A stretch of DNA of 64,000 bases. Origin: UBA10646 sp046296295 (GTDB lineage Bacteria > Bacteroidota > Bacteroidia > Chitinophagales > Chitinophagaceae). Made by a program: the position numbers and the translations under genes. A model generated the notes under the pieces. It saw nothing but the letters and a program-made list of their open reading frames with translations. It was not told the origin of the DNA and did no database searches. The stretch is from assembly GCA_046296295.1 (NCBI GenBank), contig JBKBLG010000017.1, forward strand, positions 11,105 to 75,104, given 5' to 3'. This document shows, piece by piece, positions 35,185-43,266 of the stretch (within the stretch, counting starts at the first letter, position 1; each line of letters begins with the position of its first letter).

Positions 35185-37395
35185 TTATAAATTGTTATTA
35201 ATAGCATCTTGTCTTCTATCTACACCCCAACTTAAAAACACACCTAAGAAAAAGAACTGTTGTGCTGGCGGCTCAATGGCTACTTTGTTTTTGCCATCGA
35301 AAGTGTAGTTATAACCAAATACCTGTTTTTGGTTAAGTACATTGGTAACACTTGCTACAACTACGGCGAATGCTTTATCTATTTTAGTAAGCCAGTTGGC
35401 GCTGAAACCAAGATTATTGAAATTGGGCGTAACACCACGGTCGGCTACTACCAACTTACCTGTAGCATCGGGCTGAAAGTTGTAGTACGGACGACCACTA
35501 GCGAAGCTGTAGGTGAAGTTGAAACCTGTGTTAATACTGGTAAAGAATTTTTTAACCACTAAACTTGCGGTATGCCTTGCGGCAAATGTTGGACGCAGTG
35601 TACCAGGATAGTTTAAAAAATCTCGTTCTGTATCGAGGTAGCTATAACTAATCCAGTAATCGAGGCCACGTATAGTTTTTTTATCTCTAAGAAAAAACTC
35701 AATTCCTTTTGCATAACCGCTGCCGTTATTAGTAGTAGCTGGTGCTGTTTTTACCAAATCAAAGTACTGCTTATGAAAAGCTTCTACCCGAAATAATCGA
35801 TCATTTTTGTTTAAAATGTAGTTCACTAAATAATGATCGGCTCGAGTGTAATTCAGTGCTTGCGTGAACAGCATTTGATTAAACTCAGGTCGCTGATAAT
35901 ACATGCCATAGATAGCACTTACTTGAGCATGTTTGCCGGTTTTATAAGCAATACTTGCACGTGGCGCAATATTCCACTGATTGATAATGCTGTTATGCTC
36001 TACACGTGTACCTACTTTAGCAGCAATATCGTTGGTGATATAAATATCGGCTTCGGCAAAGCCAGCAGTGAAGTGATCTTGCAAGCGTATACCGCGACCG
36101 TTAAAGCCACTATACGTATTGTTATACCAATATTCTGAGCCAAAACGCAATACGCTAATACCACTTAAACGCTTATCAAAAACCACTTTTGCTTGAGCTA
36201 AATCGCTTCTACTTTCAATCTGAAAGTTGGTATTATCTAACCAAGGCTTGCCAGTAGTAGTTACATTGTTGTTACTATTTTGTAACTGCTGAAAAATATT
36301 ATCGGTATTGGTACTGTAACTTAAACCAACATTCAACTTCCAACCATTACCCAAATTTTCGCGGTAGCTTAAGTTATTGTACCAGTTGTAGTTAATAATA
36401 TCAAACGCATTTTTCAAACCAGTACTATCAATATTAGGTCGGCGCAACCCAATACGGCTAGCACTGTATTGTGTATAATACTTAACCATACCCCCACGTT
36501 TTGTTTTAAAACGCAGATTCGCATCGGCAGTATGAAATTCGGGCATGTGAAAATAATCGGGGCGCTGCGGTACAATACCAAAGTATACAGCTAAGTTGGT
36601 GTACCCGTAATTAACACCGTAGCTCAAATTTTTCTTCTTGTTAAGTCGCTGCGTACCGCCCCCTAAAAACACAGTGCTTACGCTAACGGTAGCTTCACTA
36701 CGTGTTGGCAAATCAATACTTTCTAAAATCAATGCACTACTTAGCGCTTGCCCGTACAAAGCACTATAACCACCGGTACTAAAAACAGTTCCTTTGAACA
36801 AATTGGGTGAAAAGCGACCTCTACTAGCAATATCAGGAATGCTCGCATTAAAGGGCCTATCTACTGTAGTACCATCAATAAACTGCCTCGTTTCAAAGCC
36901 TGCACCACCTCTTACAAACAAGCCCTCTTGCTCACCAATTTGTTGAGCACCCGGTAGTGTTTTGGCGGCAGCAGTAATATCGGCATTAGCACCACCTGTT
37001 GTGTATACATCTAAGCTACTGAGTACAGTTGCGGCACGCTTTTTATCGCCAGCTTCAAAACTACCTGCCGTAACTGTTACGGCCTTTAACTCATCTAATG
37101 ATTCTTTCAGCGAAAAATTTACCGTAAGGTTACCATTACCCAATACCACATTTTGCAACTGCTTAGCATACCCTACAATACTTGCTTCTAATTGAAAAAC
37201 ACCCTTTTCAGTAGTTTTAAAACTAAAGTTACCTGCGCTATCGGCAATGGCACCATCGTAGGTATTCACCAAAGTAACACTAGCACCTGTAAGCGGCTTG
37301 CCTTTGGTATCAAGCACTTTACCACTAATACGTGTTTGGGCACCCGCTACTGTTGCAAGCATAAAGATGATGATTAAAACGCCGTACAGTTTCAT
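35185..37395 (-). CDS. TonB-dependent outer membrane receptor
   Basis: A 736-residue outer membrane transporter. A signal peptide (LIIIFMLATVAGA) is followed by a carboxypeptidase-regulatory-like domain (ISGKVLDTKGKPLTGASV, about residues 22-100), a plug domain with VRGGAGFETRQFIDG, and a beta-barrel to the C-terminus. The barrel is shorter than in SusC-type receptors and no SusD gene follows, so it is more likely a metal-chelate or small-ligand receptor. The start at 37395 is chosen because a promoter box (TATGTTTG, 37416-37423) covers the alternative start at 37422. It is divergent from oxyR. Repeat copies occur at 35575 and 37116. Confidence 0.9.
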   Translation of the reverse strand: MKLYGVLIIIFMLATVAGAQTRISGKVLDTKGKPLTGASVTLVNTYDGAIADSAGNFSFKTTEKGVFQLEASIVGYAKQLQNVVLGNGNLTVNFSLKESLDELKAVTVTAGSFEAGDKKRAATVLSSLDVYTTGGANADITAAAKTLPGAQQIGEQEGLFVRGGAGFETRQFIDGTTVDRPFNASIPDIASRGRFSPNLFKGTVFSTGGYSALYGQALSSALILESIDLPTRSEATVSVSTVFLGGGTQRLNKKKNLSYGVNYGYTNLAVYFGIVPQRPDYFHMPEFHTADANLRFKTKRGGMVKYYTQYSASRIGLRRPNIDSTGLKNAFDIINYNWYNNLSYRENLGNGWKLNVGLSYSTNTDNIFQQLQNSNNNVTTTGKPWLDNTNFQIESRSDLAQAKVVFDKRLSGISVLRFGSEYWYNNTYSGFNGRGIRLQDHFTAGFAEADIYITNDIAAKVGTRVEHNSIINQWNIAPRASIAYKTGKHAQVSAIYGMYYQRPEFNQMLFTQALNYTRADHYLVNYILNKNDRLFRVEAFHKQYFDLVKTAPATTNNGSGYAKGIEFFLRDKKTIRGLDYWISYSYLDTERDFLNYPGTLRPTFAARHTASLVVKKFFTSINTGFNFTYSFASGRPYYNFQPDATGKLVVADRGVTPNFNNLGFSANWLTKIDKAFAVVVASVTNVLNQKQVFGYNYTFDGKNKVAIEPPAQQFFFLGVFLSWGVDRRQDAINNNL
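35575..35588 (+). repeat. Repeat variant CCTTGCGGCAAATG
   Basis: Two-substitution variant inside the TonB receptor gene, read as Thr-Phe-Ala-Ala-Arg. Confidence 0.45.
37116..37129 (-). repeat. Repeat AATTTACCGTAAGG inside a gene
   Basis: 13 of 14 bases match, inside the TonB receptor gene, read on the coding strand as Leu-Thr-Val-Asn. Confidence 0.75.
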
Positions 37396-37415
37396 AATGG
37401 TATCATTTGAGGTAG

Positions 37416-37447
37416 CAAACATAGACTAGTTTATTTTATAAACCAAA
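37416..37447 (-). promoter_or_regulatory. Bacteroidota promoter of the TonB receptor gene
   Basis: Reading the minus strand: TTTG (37444-37447), 20 bp, then TATGTTTG (37416-37423). This is a full match to the two-part consensus, 20 bases before the ATG at 37395. Confidence 0.75.
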
Positions 37448-37472
37448 CTATTTTACAAATTATTTTAAAAAA

Positions 37473-37526
37473 CCTTGCGGTAAATGATGGATGCTAGCCT
37501 ACGCTACATTTTCATTTGCCGTAAGG
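37473..37526. repeat. Inverted pair of repeat variants
   Basis: CCTTGCGGTAAATG (37473-37486) and CATTTGCCGTAAGG (37513-37526) face each other across 26 bp and can form an imperfect hairpin with G-T and C-A mismatches, flanked by A-runs. Confidence 0.65.
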
Positions 37527-37700
37527 CACAAAAAAATTCGTGCTGAAACCTCGCACGATTGTACACTACCAATAACAACAACAACTACTACTATGAATAC
37601 AACTGATGCACCATGCTTGTGAATTACTTAAAATGCTGCTACACTAGTAAGATTTTATGAGTACCTTTAAGGTTAGTGAATAGCTGATTAGACAGGATGT

Positions 37701-38636
37701 ATGACACTCACACAATTAGAATATATTATTGCCATTGATAATTACAGGCATTTTGCCCAGGCAGCGGCACATTGCCATGTAACACAACCCACGTTAAGTG
37801 CACAAGTGCAAAAGCTAGAAGAAACTTTGGGCGTTAAAATTTTCGATAGAAGTAAGCAGCCGGTACTACCTACTGAACAAGGTAAATTGATACTACAACA
37901 GGCTCGTAAAATTATTGCAGAAAAAGAAGTTTTGCTAGAACACATAGCCGCCCAAAAGGGCATTATTGGTGGTACACTTAAACTTGGTATAATCCCAACA
38001 TTAGCACCGTATTTATTACCATTATTTATTCCGGCATTCACGCAGCAATATCCCGATGTAACATTAATTGTACACGAATACACTACCGAAACCTTGTTGG
38101 TGAAGCTAAAAGAAGGTGCTATTGATGCAGGCTTATTAGTAACACCGCTCAACGATGTTGCTATAAAAGAAGATGTACTTTTTTATGAAGAACTGGTAGC
38201 TTATGTAAGCAAAAATCATCAGGCATATCAAAAAGAGTATGTATTGGCCAAAGATATTGATGCCAACCAGTTATGGCTTTTAGAGGAAGGTCATTGCTTT
38301 CGCAGCCAAATCATCAATTTGTGCGAATTGAAAAGGCAACACCAGCAAGGAGGGCATTTTGAGTATGAAGCCGGCAGCTTAGAAACCTTACGACGCATGG
38401 TAGAACGCACCGGTGGCATTACCATACTACCCGAACTAGCCACACTCGACCTCAGTTCGCGGCAACAACAACACGTGAAGCGATTTAAACAACCTGCACC
38501 CGTAAGAGAGGTAAGCCTTATTACACATCGCGATTTTGTAAAGAAAAGACTTATTGAAGCACTAAAACAACAAATTTTACAGCATATTCCTGCACATTTG
38601 CTAACACCAAAGAAGAAAAAAATCATCTCACTTTAA
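37701..38636 (+). CDS. oxyR: Hydrogen peroxide-sensing LysR regulator OxyR
   Basis: LysR-type regulator of the peroxide response. The 311 residues start with the helix-turn-helix (LEYIIAIDNYRHFAQAAAHCHVTQPTLSAQVQKLEE), followed by the sensor domain. The redox cysteines are Cys199 and Cys208 in EEGHCFRSQIINLC, the same spacing as in characterised OxyR proteins. The start at 37701 gives the expected MTLTQLEYI opening. It is divergent from a TonB receptor, and a small exported protein follows after 11 bp. It is likely to respond to hydrogen peroxide; the receptor gene may be a target, since iron uptake is often tied to OxyR. Confidence 0.94.
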   Translation: MTLTQLEYIIAIDNYRHFAQAAAHCHVTQPTLSAQVQKLEETLGVKIFDRSKQPVLPTEQGKLILQQARKIIAEKEVLLEHIAAQKGIIGGTLKLGIIPTLAPYLLPLFIPAFTQQYPDVTLIVHEYTTETLLVKLKEGAIDAGLLVTPLNDVAIKEDVLFYEELVAYVSKNHQAYQKEYVLAKDIDANQLWLLEEGHCFRSQIINLCELKRQHQQGGHFEYEAGSLETLRRMVERTGGITILPELATLDLSSRQQQHVKRFKQPAPVREVSLITHRDFVKKRLIEALKQQILQHIPAHLLTPKKKKIISL

Positions 38637-38647
38637 AAAATACTACT

Positions 38648-39178
38648 ATGTTACGACTCACCATAATAGCTATGCTGTTTTGTACCGCAAGCTTATCTGC
38701 ACAAGCACAAATATCAATGCGAGGCGGTAGCGGTAATATGTACTACAACCGCATTTTCGATGCCGACCGAATGCAATATCCACCCGTATTTGTGCCTGGC
38801 AAAGACTCGTTACAGCGCTTTTATTTGAGCAACTTTACTGCGTTCGATAGTGTAGCTTATTGGGCTATTAATGCCGGCGATACCGCTAAGTACATTCGTA
38901 TATACGTGTCGTTTGTGATAGATGACAACGGCGCTTTATACAATCCTATGTTTGAGAAAGTGGGTACAACACGTTATGCGTCGAGTGAAAATACCCTTAC
39001 GGTAAAATATTTTTTCGACCATAAACCAATGTTACAAACAGCTGTAGAAGAGATGCTCCAAAACATGCCACTGTGGCGACCTGGTTTAGAAAACAACATT
39101 AAAGTAAAGGCAAGAGTACACAGCTATTTTCAATTTTGGCTAGGTATTAATCCGCCACCGTCAAGTGGAGCATTATAA
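38648..39178 (+). CDS. Exported protein with TonB C-terminal-like domain
   Basis: A 176-residue protein with a signal peptide (LTIIAMLFCTASLSAQA) and a C-terminal part resembling the TonB C-terminal fold: IYVSFVIDDNGALYNPMFEKVG, a helix AVEEMLQNMPLWRPG, and KVKARVHSYFQFWLG. It lacks the N-terminal membrane anchor and Pro-rich linker of real TonB, so energy transduction is unlikely. It is more probably a stand-alone envelope protein. It lies 11 bp after oxyR and overlaps the 3' end of the GNAT gene by 6 bp tail to tail. A repeat core at 38995 lies inside, read as Leu-Thr-Val-Lys. Confidence 0.75.
   Translation: MLRLTIIAMLFCTASLSAQAQISMRGGSGNMYYNRIFDADRMQYPPVFVPGKDSLQRFYLSNFTAFDSVAYWAINAGDTAKYIRIYVSFVIDDNGALYNPMFEKVGTTRYASSENTLTVKYFFDHKPMLQTAVEEMLQNMPLWRPGLENNIKVKARVHSYFQFWLGINPPPSSGAL
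38995..39006 (+). repeat. Repeat core CCTTACGGTAAA
   Basis: Exact 12-base core inside the TonB-C-like gene. Confidence 0.7.
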
Positions 39179-39601
39179 TTTTTTCTCCATTAATAAATGC
39201 GGTATGCCAAGTTCTAAAAACTCTGTACCTACCACCTTGTAGCCCAATTTTTCATAAAAGCCAAGTGCGGTTTTTCTAGCATGCATTTTTAAATAACGGT
39301 AGCCTCTATCGCGGGCTACATTTTCGGCAAATTGTAACAACACTCTTCCAATACCCTTGCCTTGTAAGCCTTTGAGTACAGCCATTTGTCGAAGGCGAAC
39401 GGTTTCTTTATCTATTTCGGTGAGTAAGCAGCATGCTTCAAGAACGCCATCATCAAAGCAGCCCATTAAAATATCAGATTTCTCATGTTCAAGTTCTTCT
39501 GGCGAAAACTGCATACCTAATGGTTTACGTAACAACTGATAACGCAAATCAACCATTTGCTGATATTGTGGACTTCCGTGATCAATCAATTGTAATGCCA
39601 T
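39173..39601 (-). CDS. GNAT-family N-acetyltransferase
   Basis: A 142-residue acetyltransferase. The acetyl-CoA site is seen in RLRQMAVLKGLQGKGIGRVLLQFAENVARDRG (motif A, Q/RxxGxG/A as QGKGIG), followed by a beta-bulge strand and HARKTALGFYEKLGYKVVG (motif B). Length is typical. The opening MALQLIDHGSPQYQQMVDLR is usual for the ElaA-like subgroup. Substrate unknown. It is divergent from nothing close by: an ABC protein gene lies 72 bp downstream on the same strand of the gap, with an exact repeat copy upstream of this gene. Confidence 0.88.
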   Translation of the reverse strand: MALQLIDHGSPQYQQMVDLRYQLLRKPLGMQFSPEELEHEKSDILMGCFDDGVLEACCLLTEIDKETVRLRQMAVLKGLQGKGIGRVLLQFAENVARDRGYRYLKMHARKTALGFYEKLGYKVVGTEFLELGIPHLLMEKKL

Positions 39602-39648
39602 GGCAAGAATTTGACGGAAAATAAAGGTTTTTCGGCAATTTGCTTCAA

Positions 39649-39662
39649 CATTTACCGTAAGG
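39649..39662 (-). repeat. Repeat CATTTACCGTAAGG, exact
   Basis: Exact copy, reverse, between the GNAT and MsbA-like ABC genes. Confidence 0.9.
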
Positions 39663-39673
39663 TAAGCCGTTTT

Positions 39674-41503
39674 TTATTTCACTTCTTGCATATCTACCAA
39701 TCGCCTGTAAATACCATTTTGAGCTAATAAACTTTCGTGTGTACCACGTTCAGCGATTTCACCTTTTTGGAGTACTATAATTTCATCGGCATGGCGAATG
39801 GTACTAAGGCGGTGTGCAATAACAATACTGGTTCGGTTTTGCATCATATTATTGATAGCATCTTGCACTAAGCGTTCGCTTTCGGTATCGAGTGCACTGG
39901 TGGCTTCGTCTAAAATGAGTATCGGAGGATTTTTAAGTAATGCTCTTGCAATGGTTACACGCTGGCGTTCGCCGCCGCTTAACTTGTTACCCCGGTCGCC
40001 AATGTTGGTATCGAAGCCTTGCTCTTTTTGTATAATGAAGTTGTATGCATTCGCAGCTTTAGCGGCTGCTTCAATGGCTTCGCGTGTTGCATTGGGTGTA
40101 CCGAGTGCTATGTTATTGGCAATAGTATCGTTGAATAAAATGGCTTCTTGGGTTACAATACTAATGTGGTTTCGTAAGCTAGCGAGTTGGTATTCTTTAA
40201 TATTAACACCATCTATCAATAATTCGCCACTACTAACATCGTGAAAGCGTGGCACTAAATCGGCAAGGGTACTTTTGCCACTGCCGCTACTGCCTACCAA
40301 GGCAACCGTTTTGCCTTTTGGGATAGTTAGATTGATGTTCTTTAAAATGGTTACATCGTTATATGCGAAACTTACATTTTTAAAAGTAATGCCTTCTTGA
40401 AATTGTGTGAGTATTTTACCGTTAGGTGCATCTTGTACGGTATTGGGGGCATAAAGTACTTCTTCTATACGTTTAAGGGCACTGGTGCCACGCTGCATGT
40501 TGTAGAATGCGGTACTTAGTGATTTTAATGGATTGATGATTTGACTAAACAAACCAATATAGGTAATGAATACGGCACCGCTTAAACCTAACCCTTGATT
40601 TTTTAATACTAACGCACCACCAAACCATAGAATTATAGCCAACACCAATACACCTAAAAACTCACTCATAGGGCTGGCCAAATCGCGTCTGAAGTTCATT
40701 TTGTTTTTAACTCGAAACAACTCGTTATTGGTATGCAAAAACTTATTGCGGATAAGTTGCTCTGCATTAAAGGCTTTAATAACACGCATACCGCCTAAGG
40801 TTTCTTCAAGAATACTCAAACCTTCTGAAGATTTTTCGGCTGCATCGTTACTTTGTTTTTTGAGGCTTTTGCTTACACGACCAATGATGAGCCCAGCCAA
40901 GGGTAGTAACACCAATAGCATTAATGATAATTGTGGGCTGATGAATATTAGCGAGCCTAGAATTACTACAACGCTAATGGGTTCTTTAATTAATCCATCG
41001 AGTGTATTGGCAACGGCGCTTTCAAGTTCCCACGTATCGGTGGTCATGCGGCTCATTAAATCGCCTTTTCGGGCTTCTGTAAAATAGCCGATGGGAAGGG
41101 TTAAAATTTTATTGTACAAATCGTTCCGCAATTGAACCATCATACCATTACGCATGGGGCTCATTACATAGTAACTTAAGTACACGAACAGGTTTTTGAA
41201 AAAAATGGAAACCACAATAAAAATACAAATAGCGGCTAGCGCATACATTTTGCCTTTAGCCTTAATGATTTCGGCTAAATGGTATTTCACATAATCAAGT
41301 GCTACGTCTGAATCGAAGCTTAGTGTAACGGGCTTTTCAAGTGCCAAAGGCTTATCGGCATTGAAGATAACTTCCATAAATGGAAATAATGCCCCTATAC
41401 TTACCACACCAAACACAACACTTAATAAGATAAAAAGGAAGTAGAGAACAATATTGGTTTTGTACGATTTGAGATACTTTACTAACCCTAAATATTTCTT
41501 CAT
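39674..41503 (-). CDS. ABC exporter, fused membrane and ATPase domains (MsbA-like)
   Basis: A 609-residue half-transporter. The N-terminal 330 residues hold about six helices, with coupling segments such as LPIGYFTEARKGDLMSRMTTD typical of lipid and drug exporters. The ATPase domain has Walker A GSSGSGKST near 392, signature LSGGERQRV, Walker B PPILILDEATSALD and the switch region IAHRLSTI. It forms a homodimer in the inner membrane. The family includes lipid A flippases and multidrug exporters; sequence alone does not separate these. It is divergent from rbfA by 64 bp. It has no partner gene. Confidence 0.92.
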   Translation of the reverse strand: MKKYLGLVKYLKSYKTNIVLYFLFILLSVVFGVVSIGALFPFMEVIFNADKPLALEKPVTLSFDSDVALDYVKYHLAEIIKAKGKMYALAAICIFIVVSIFFKNLFVYLSYYVMSPMRNGMMVQLRNDLYNKILTLPIGYFTEARKGDLMSRMTTDTWELESAVANTLDGLIKEPISVVVILGSLIFISPQLSLMLLVLLPLAGLIIGRVSKSLKKQSNDAAEKSSEGLSILEETLGGMRVIKAFNAEQLIRNKFLHTNNELFRVKNKMNFRRDLASPMSEFLGVLVLAIILWFGGALVLKNQGLGLSGAVFITYIGLFSQIINPLKSLSTAFYNMQRGTSALKRIEEVLYAPNTVQDAPNGKILTQFQEGITFKNVSFAYNDVTILKNINLTIPKGKTVALVGSSGSGKSTLADLVPRFHDVSSGELLIDGVNIKEYQLASLRNHISIVTQEAILFNDTIANNIALGTPNATREAIEAAAKAANAYNFIIQKEQGFDTNIGDRGNKLSGGERQRVTIARALLKNPPILILDEATSALDTESERLVQDAINNMMQNRTSIVIAHRLSTIRHADEIIVLQKGEIAERGTHESLLAQNGIYRRLVDMQEVK

Positions 41504-41538
41504 TCAAGTTCTTTTCGCCAAAAGGCCACTAAAGAGAT

Positions 41539-41546
41539 TATTTTTG
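41539..41546 (+). promoter_or_regulatory. -7 box (TATTTTTG) of the rbfA operon
   Basis: TATTTTTG fits TAnnTTTG and lies 21 bases before the rbfA ATG. Confidence 0.6.
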
Positions 41547-41567
41547 CAATTACAAAAGTAATAACAA

Positions 41568-41942
41568 ATGCAGGAAGGAAAACGCCAACGACAGGTGGCA
41601 GGTGTGATACAGCAAGAAATGAACGAAATTTTTCAGCGTTTGAACCTTACCATGATTGACGGTGGCATGGTAAGTATTGCAAATGTTAAAGTTACTCCTG
41701 ACTTATTAGAAGCTCGTATTTACCTAAGCTTTTTCAAAATAGAGCAACCTAAGTTAGCCATGCAACGCATCAACGAAAAGGCTAGCGATATTAAAAGAGA
41801 ATTAGCCGCACGTGTGCGTCATCAGTTACGCCGTATTCCCGTACTTCAGTTTTATATAGACGATACGTTGGAATATGTATTTAAAATGGAGCACTTATTC
41901 GAGAATTTGAAGAAAGACGATAGCAATAACAACCAAGCTTAA
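41568..41942 (+). CDS. rbfA: Ribosome-binding factor A
   Basis: Assists 30S maturation by binding near the 5' end of 16S rRNA. The 124 residues show the KH-like RbfA fold blocks: KRQRQVAGVIQQEMNEIFQR, VSIANVKVTPDLLEARIYLSFF, and ELAARVRHQLRRIPVLQFYIDDTLEYVFKMEHLFENL near the end. Length and order are typical. It lies 24 bp before a LolC-like permease gene, an arrangement common in Bacteroidota. The promoter box at 41539 supports the start. Confidence 0.94.
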   Translation: MQEGKRQRQVAGVIQQEMNEIFQRLNLTMIDGGMVSIANVKVTPDLLEARIYLSFFKIEQPKLAMQRINEKASDIKRELAARVRHQLRRIPVLQFYIDDTLEYVFKMEHLFENLKKDDSNNNQA

Positions 41943-41966
41943 CCTCAACACTACTATTTAGCTGCT

Positions 41967-43196
41967 TTGAACCTACTTTTTGCATGGCGATACTTTAAAG
42001 CTCCTAAAAGCACTAATGCAATTAACCTGATTAGTTGGATTAGCATTACCGCTATTGCTGTAGGTACTGCAGCACTTATTATTGTACTTAGTGTTTTTAA
42101 TGGTTTTGAGCATTTGGTAAAGGGGCTTTACAGCGACTTTTATGCCGATGTTCAAATAAGGCCTGCCAAAGGCAAGTTATTTACCGTAAGGTACCAACAA
42201 CTACAAGCCATACAACAACTACAAGGGGTACAACAAGTTAGTACCACGCTAGAAGAAAAGGCACTTTTGGTACATGGCGATTATCAAGCCATTGTTTTTT
42301 TAAAAGGGGTGGAAAATAATTATGAAGCAGTTATACCTTACGGTAAACATTTATTGCCCGGCAGCAAGCAACAACTTGGTACTATAGAACAACCTAACCT
42401 TATTGTGGGAGCAGGCGTACAAAATGCTATAGGCGGTAACACCTCCAATATTGATGGCAGTATAGAACCCTACGTTATATACTTACCTAACAAAGAGGCC
42501 AAACAACTTGATGCTGCAAGTATGTTGAGCAGCAATGTACAACTTACCGGTGCTTTTATGATTCAACAAGAGTTTGATGATAAATACGCTTTTACCAATA
42601 TAGACTTTCTTCAATATATGCTGGGATATAGCGATAGTACTTTTAGCACCGTAGAAATAAAGCTACAACCTAATGCGAATAGTGAAGCTATCATCAAAAA
42701 AATACACAACATAGTTGGGGAACAAGTAACCATACAAACACGCTACCAACAAAACCAAAGTTTGTACAGTGTAATGCAAATGGAAAAATGGGTTATTTAT
42801 GGTATTCTTAGTTTGATATTAGTTGTTGCTGCCTTTAATATGATTGGTGCCTTAACCATGTTGGTACTTGAAAAACAAAGAGATATTACTTTGTTACAAG
42901 CCATTGGTGCTAGTGCTGGTACTATCCGTAATATTTTTGTGAGTGCCGGCTTGTTAATTGCAGGCTTAGGTGCTGGTATTGGCATGGTACTAGCCTACCT
43001 TATTCTAATACTACAACTACAATTCAAACTAGTAAAGCTGCAAGGTGGCAGCTTTCTGATTGATTATTATCCGGTGAGGCTGCTTGCAACCGATTTTTTA
43101 TTGGTTAGTACCACTTTAATTGTTATCGCATTACTCGCTAGTTGGATACCTGCCACTAAGGCAAGTAAGCAAGCTATGCAACTCAAATCGGCTTAA
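41967..43196 (+). CDS. LolC/FtsX-type ABC permease
   Basis: Inner membrane permease of the MacB/LolC class. The 409 residues have a first helix (ISWISITAIAVGTAALIIVLSVFNGFEHLV), a long periplasmic domain (about 50-270) and three C-terminal helices including IYGILSLILVVAAFNMIGALTMLVLEKQRDITLLQAIGAS, the FtsX block. It reads from a TTG codon at 41967 (TTG AAC CTA CTT); no suitable ATG exists upstream in frame, and the N-terminal Asn-Leu-Leu fits the family. The substrate is probably lipoproteins as in the Lol pathway; no ATPase gene is adjacent. Repeat copies at 42178 and 42336 lie inside. Confidence 0.88.
   Translation: MNLLFAWRYFKAPKSTNAINLISWISITAIAVGTAALIIVLSVFNGFEHLVKGLYSDFYADVQIRPAKGKLFTVRYQQLQAIQQLQGVQQVSTTLEEKALLVHGDYQAIVFLKGVENNYEAVIPYGKHLLPGSKQQLGTIEQPNLIVGAGVQNAIGGNTSNIDGSIEPYVIYLPNKEAKQLDAASMLSSNVQLTGAFMIQQEFDDKYAFTNIDFLQYMLGYSDSTFSTVEIKLQPNANSEAIIKKIHNIVGEQVTIQTRYQQNQSLYSVMQMEKWVIYGILSLILVVAAFNMIGALTMLVLEKQRDITLLQAIGASAGTIRNIFVSAGLLIAGLGAGIGMVLAYLILILQLQFKLVKLQGGSFLIDYYPVRLLATDFLLVSTTLIVIALLASWIPATKASKQAMQLKSA
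42178..42191 (-). repeat. Repeat TATTTACCGTAAGG inside a gene
   Basis: 13 of 14 bases match, inside the LolC-like gene, read as Phe-Thr-Val-Arg. Confidence 0.75.
42336..42347 (+). repeat. Repeat core CCTTACGGTAAA
   Basis: Exact 12-base core inside the LolC-like gene, read as Pro-Tyr-Gly-Lys, 150 bp from the copy at 42178 in opposite orientation. Confidence 0.7.
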
Positions 43197-43197
43197 C

Positions 43198-43226
43198 ATT
43201 TAGGTAAGTGTACCTTATGGCAAATG
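43198..43226. repeat. Degenerate inverted repeat pair after the LolC-like gene
   Basis: CATTTAGGTAAG is followed by CCTTATGGCAAATG (43213-43226); together they form a short imperfect hairpin right after the stop codon. Confidence 0.5.
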
Positions 43227-43266
43227 ATGCTACAACTCTTATTTTGAGATGAATAAGATCGGAAGA

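Larger units (their letters stand above)
37396..37700. other. Divergent control region, TonB receptor / oxyR
   Basis: About 305 bp holding the receptor promoter (37416-37447), an inverted pair of repeat copies (37473-37526), and otherwise AT-rich DNA without an ORF of interest. Confidence 0.6.
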
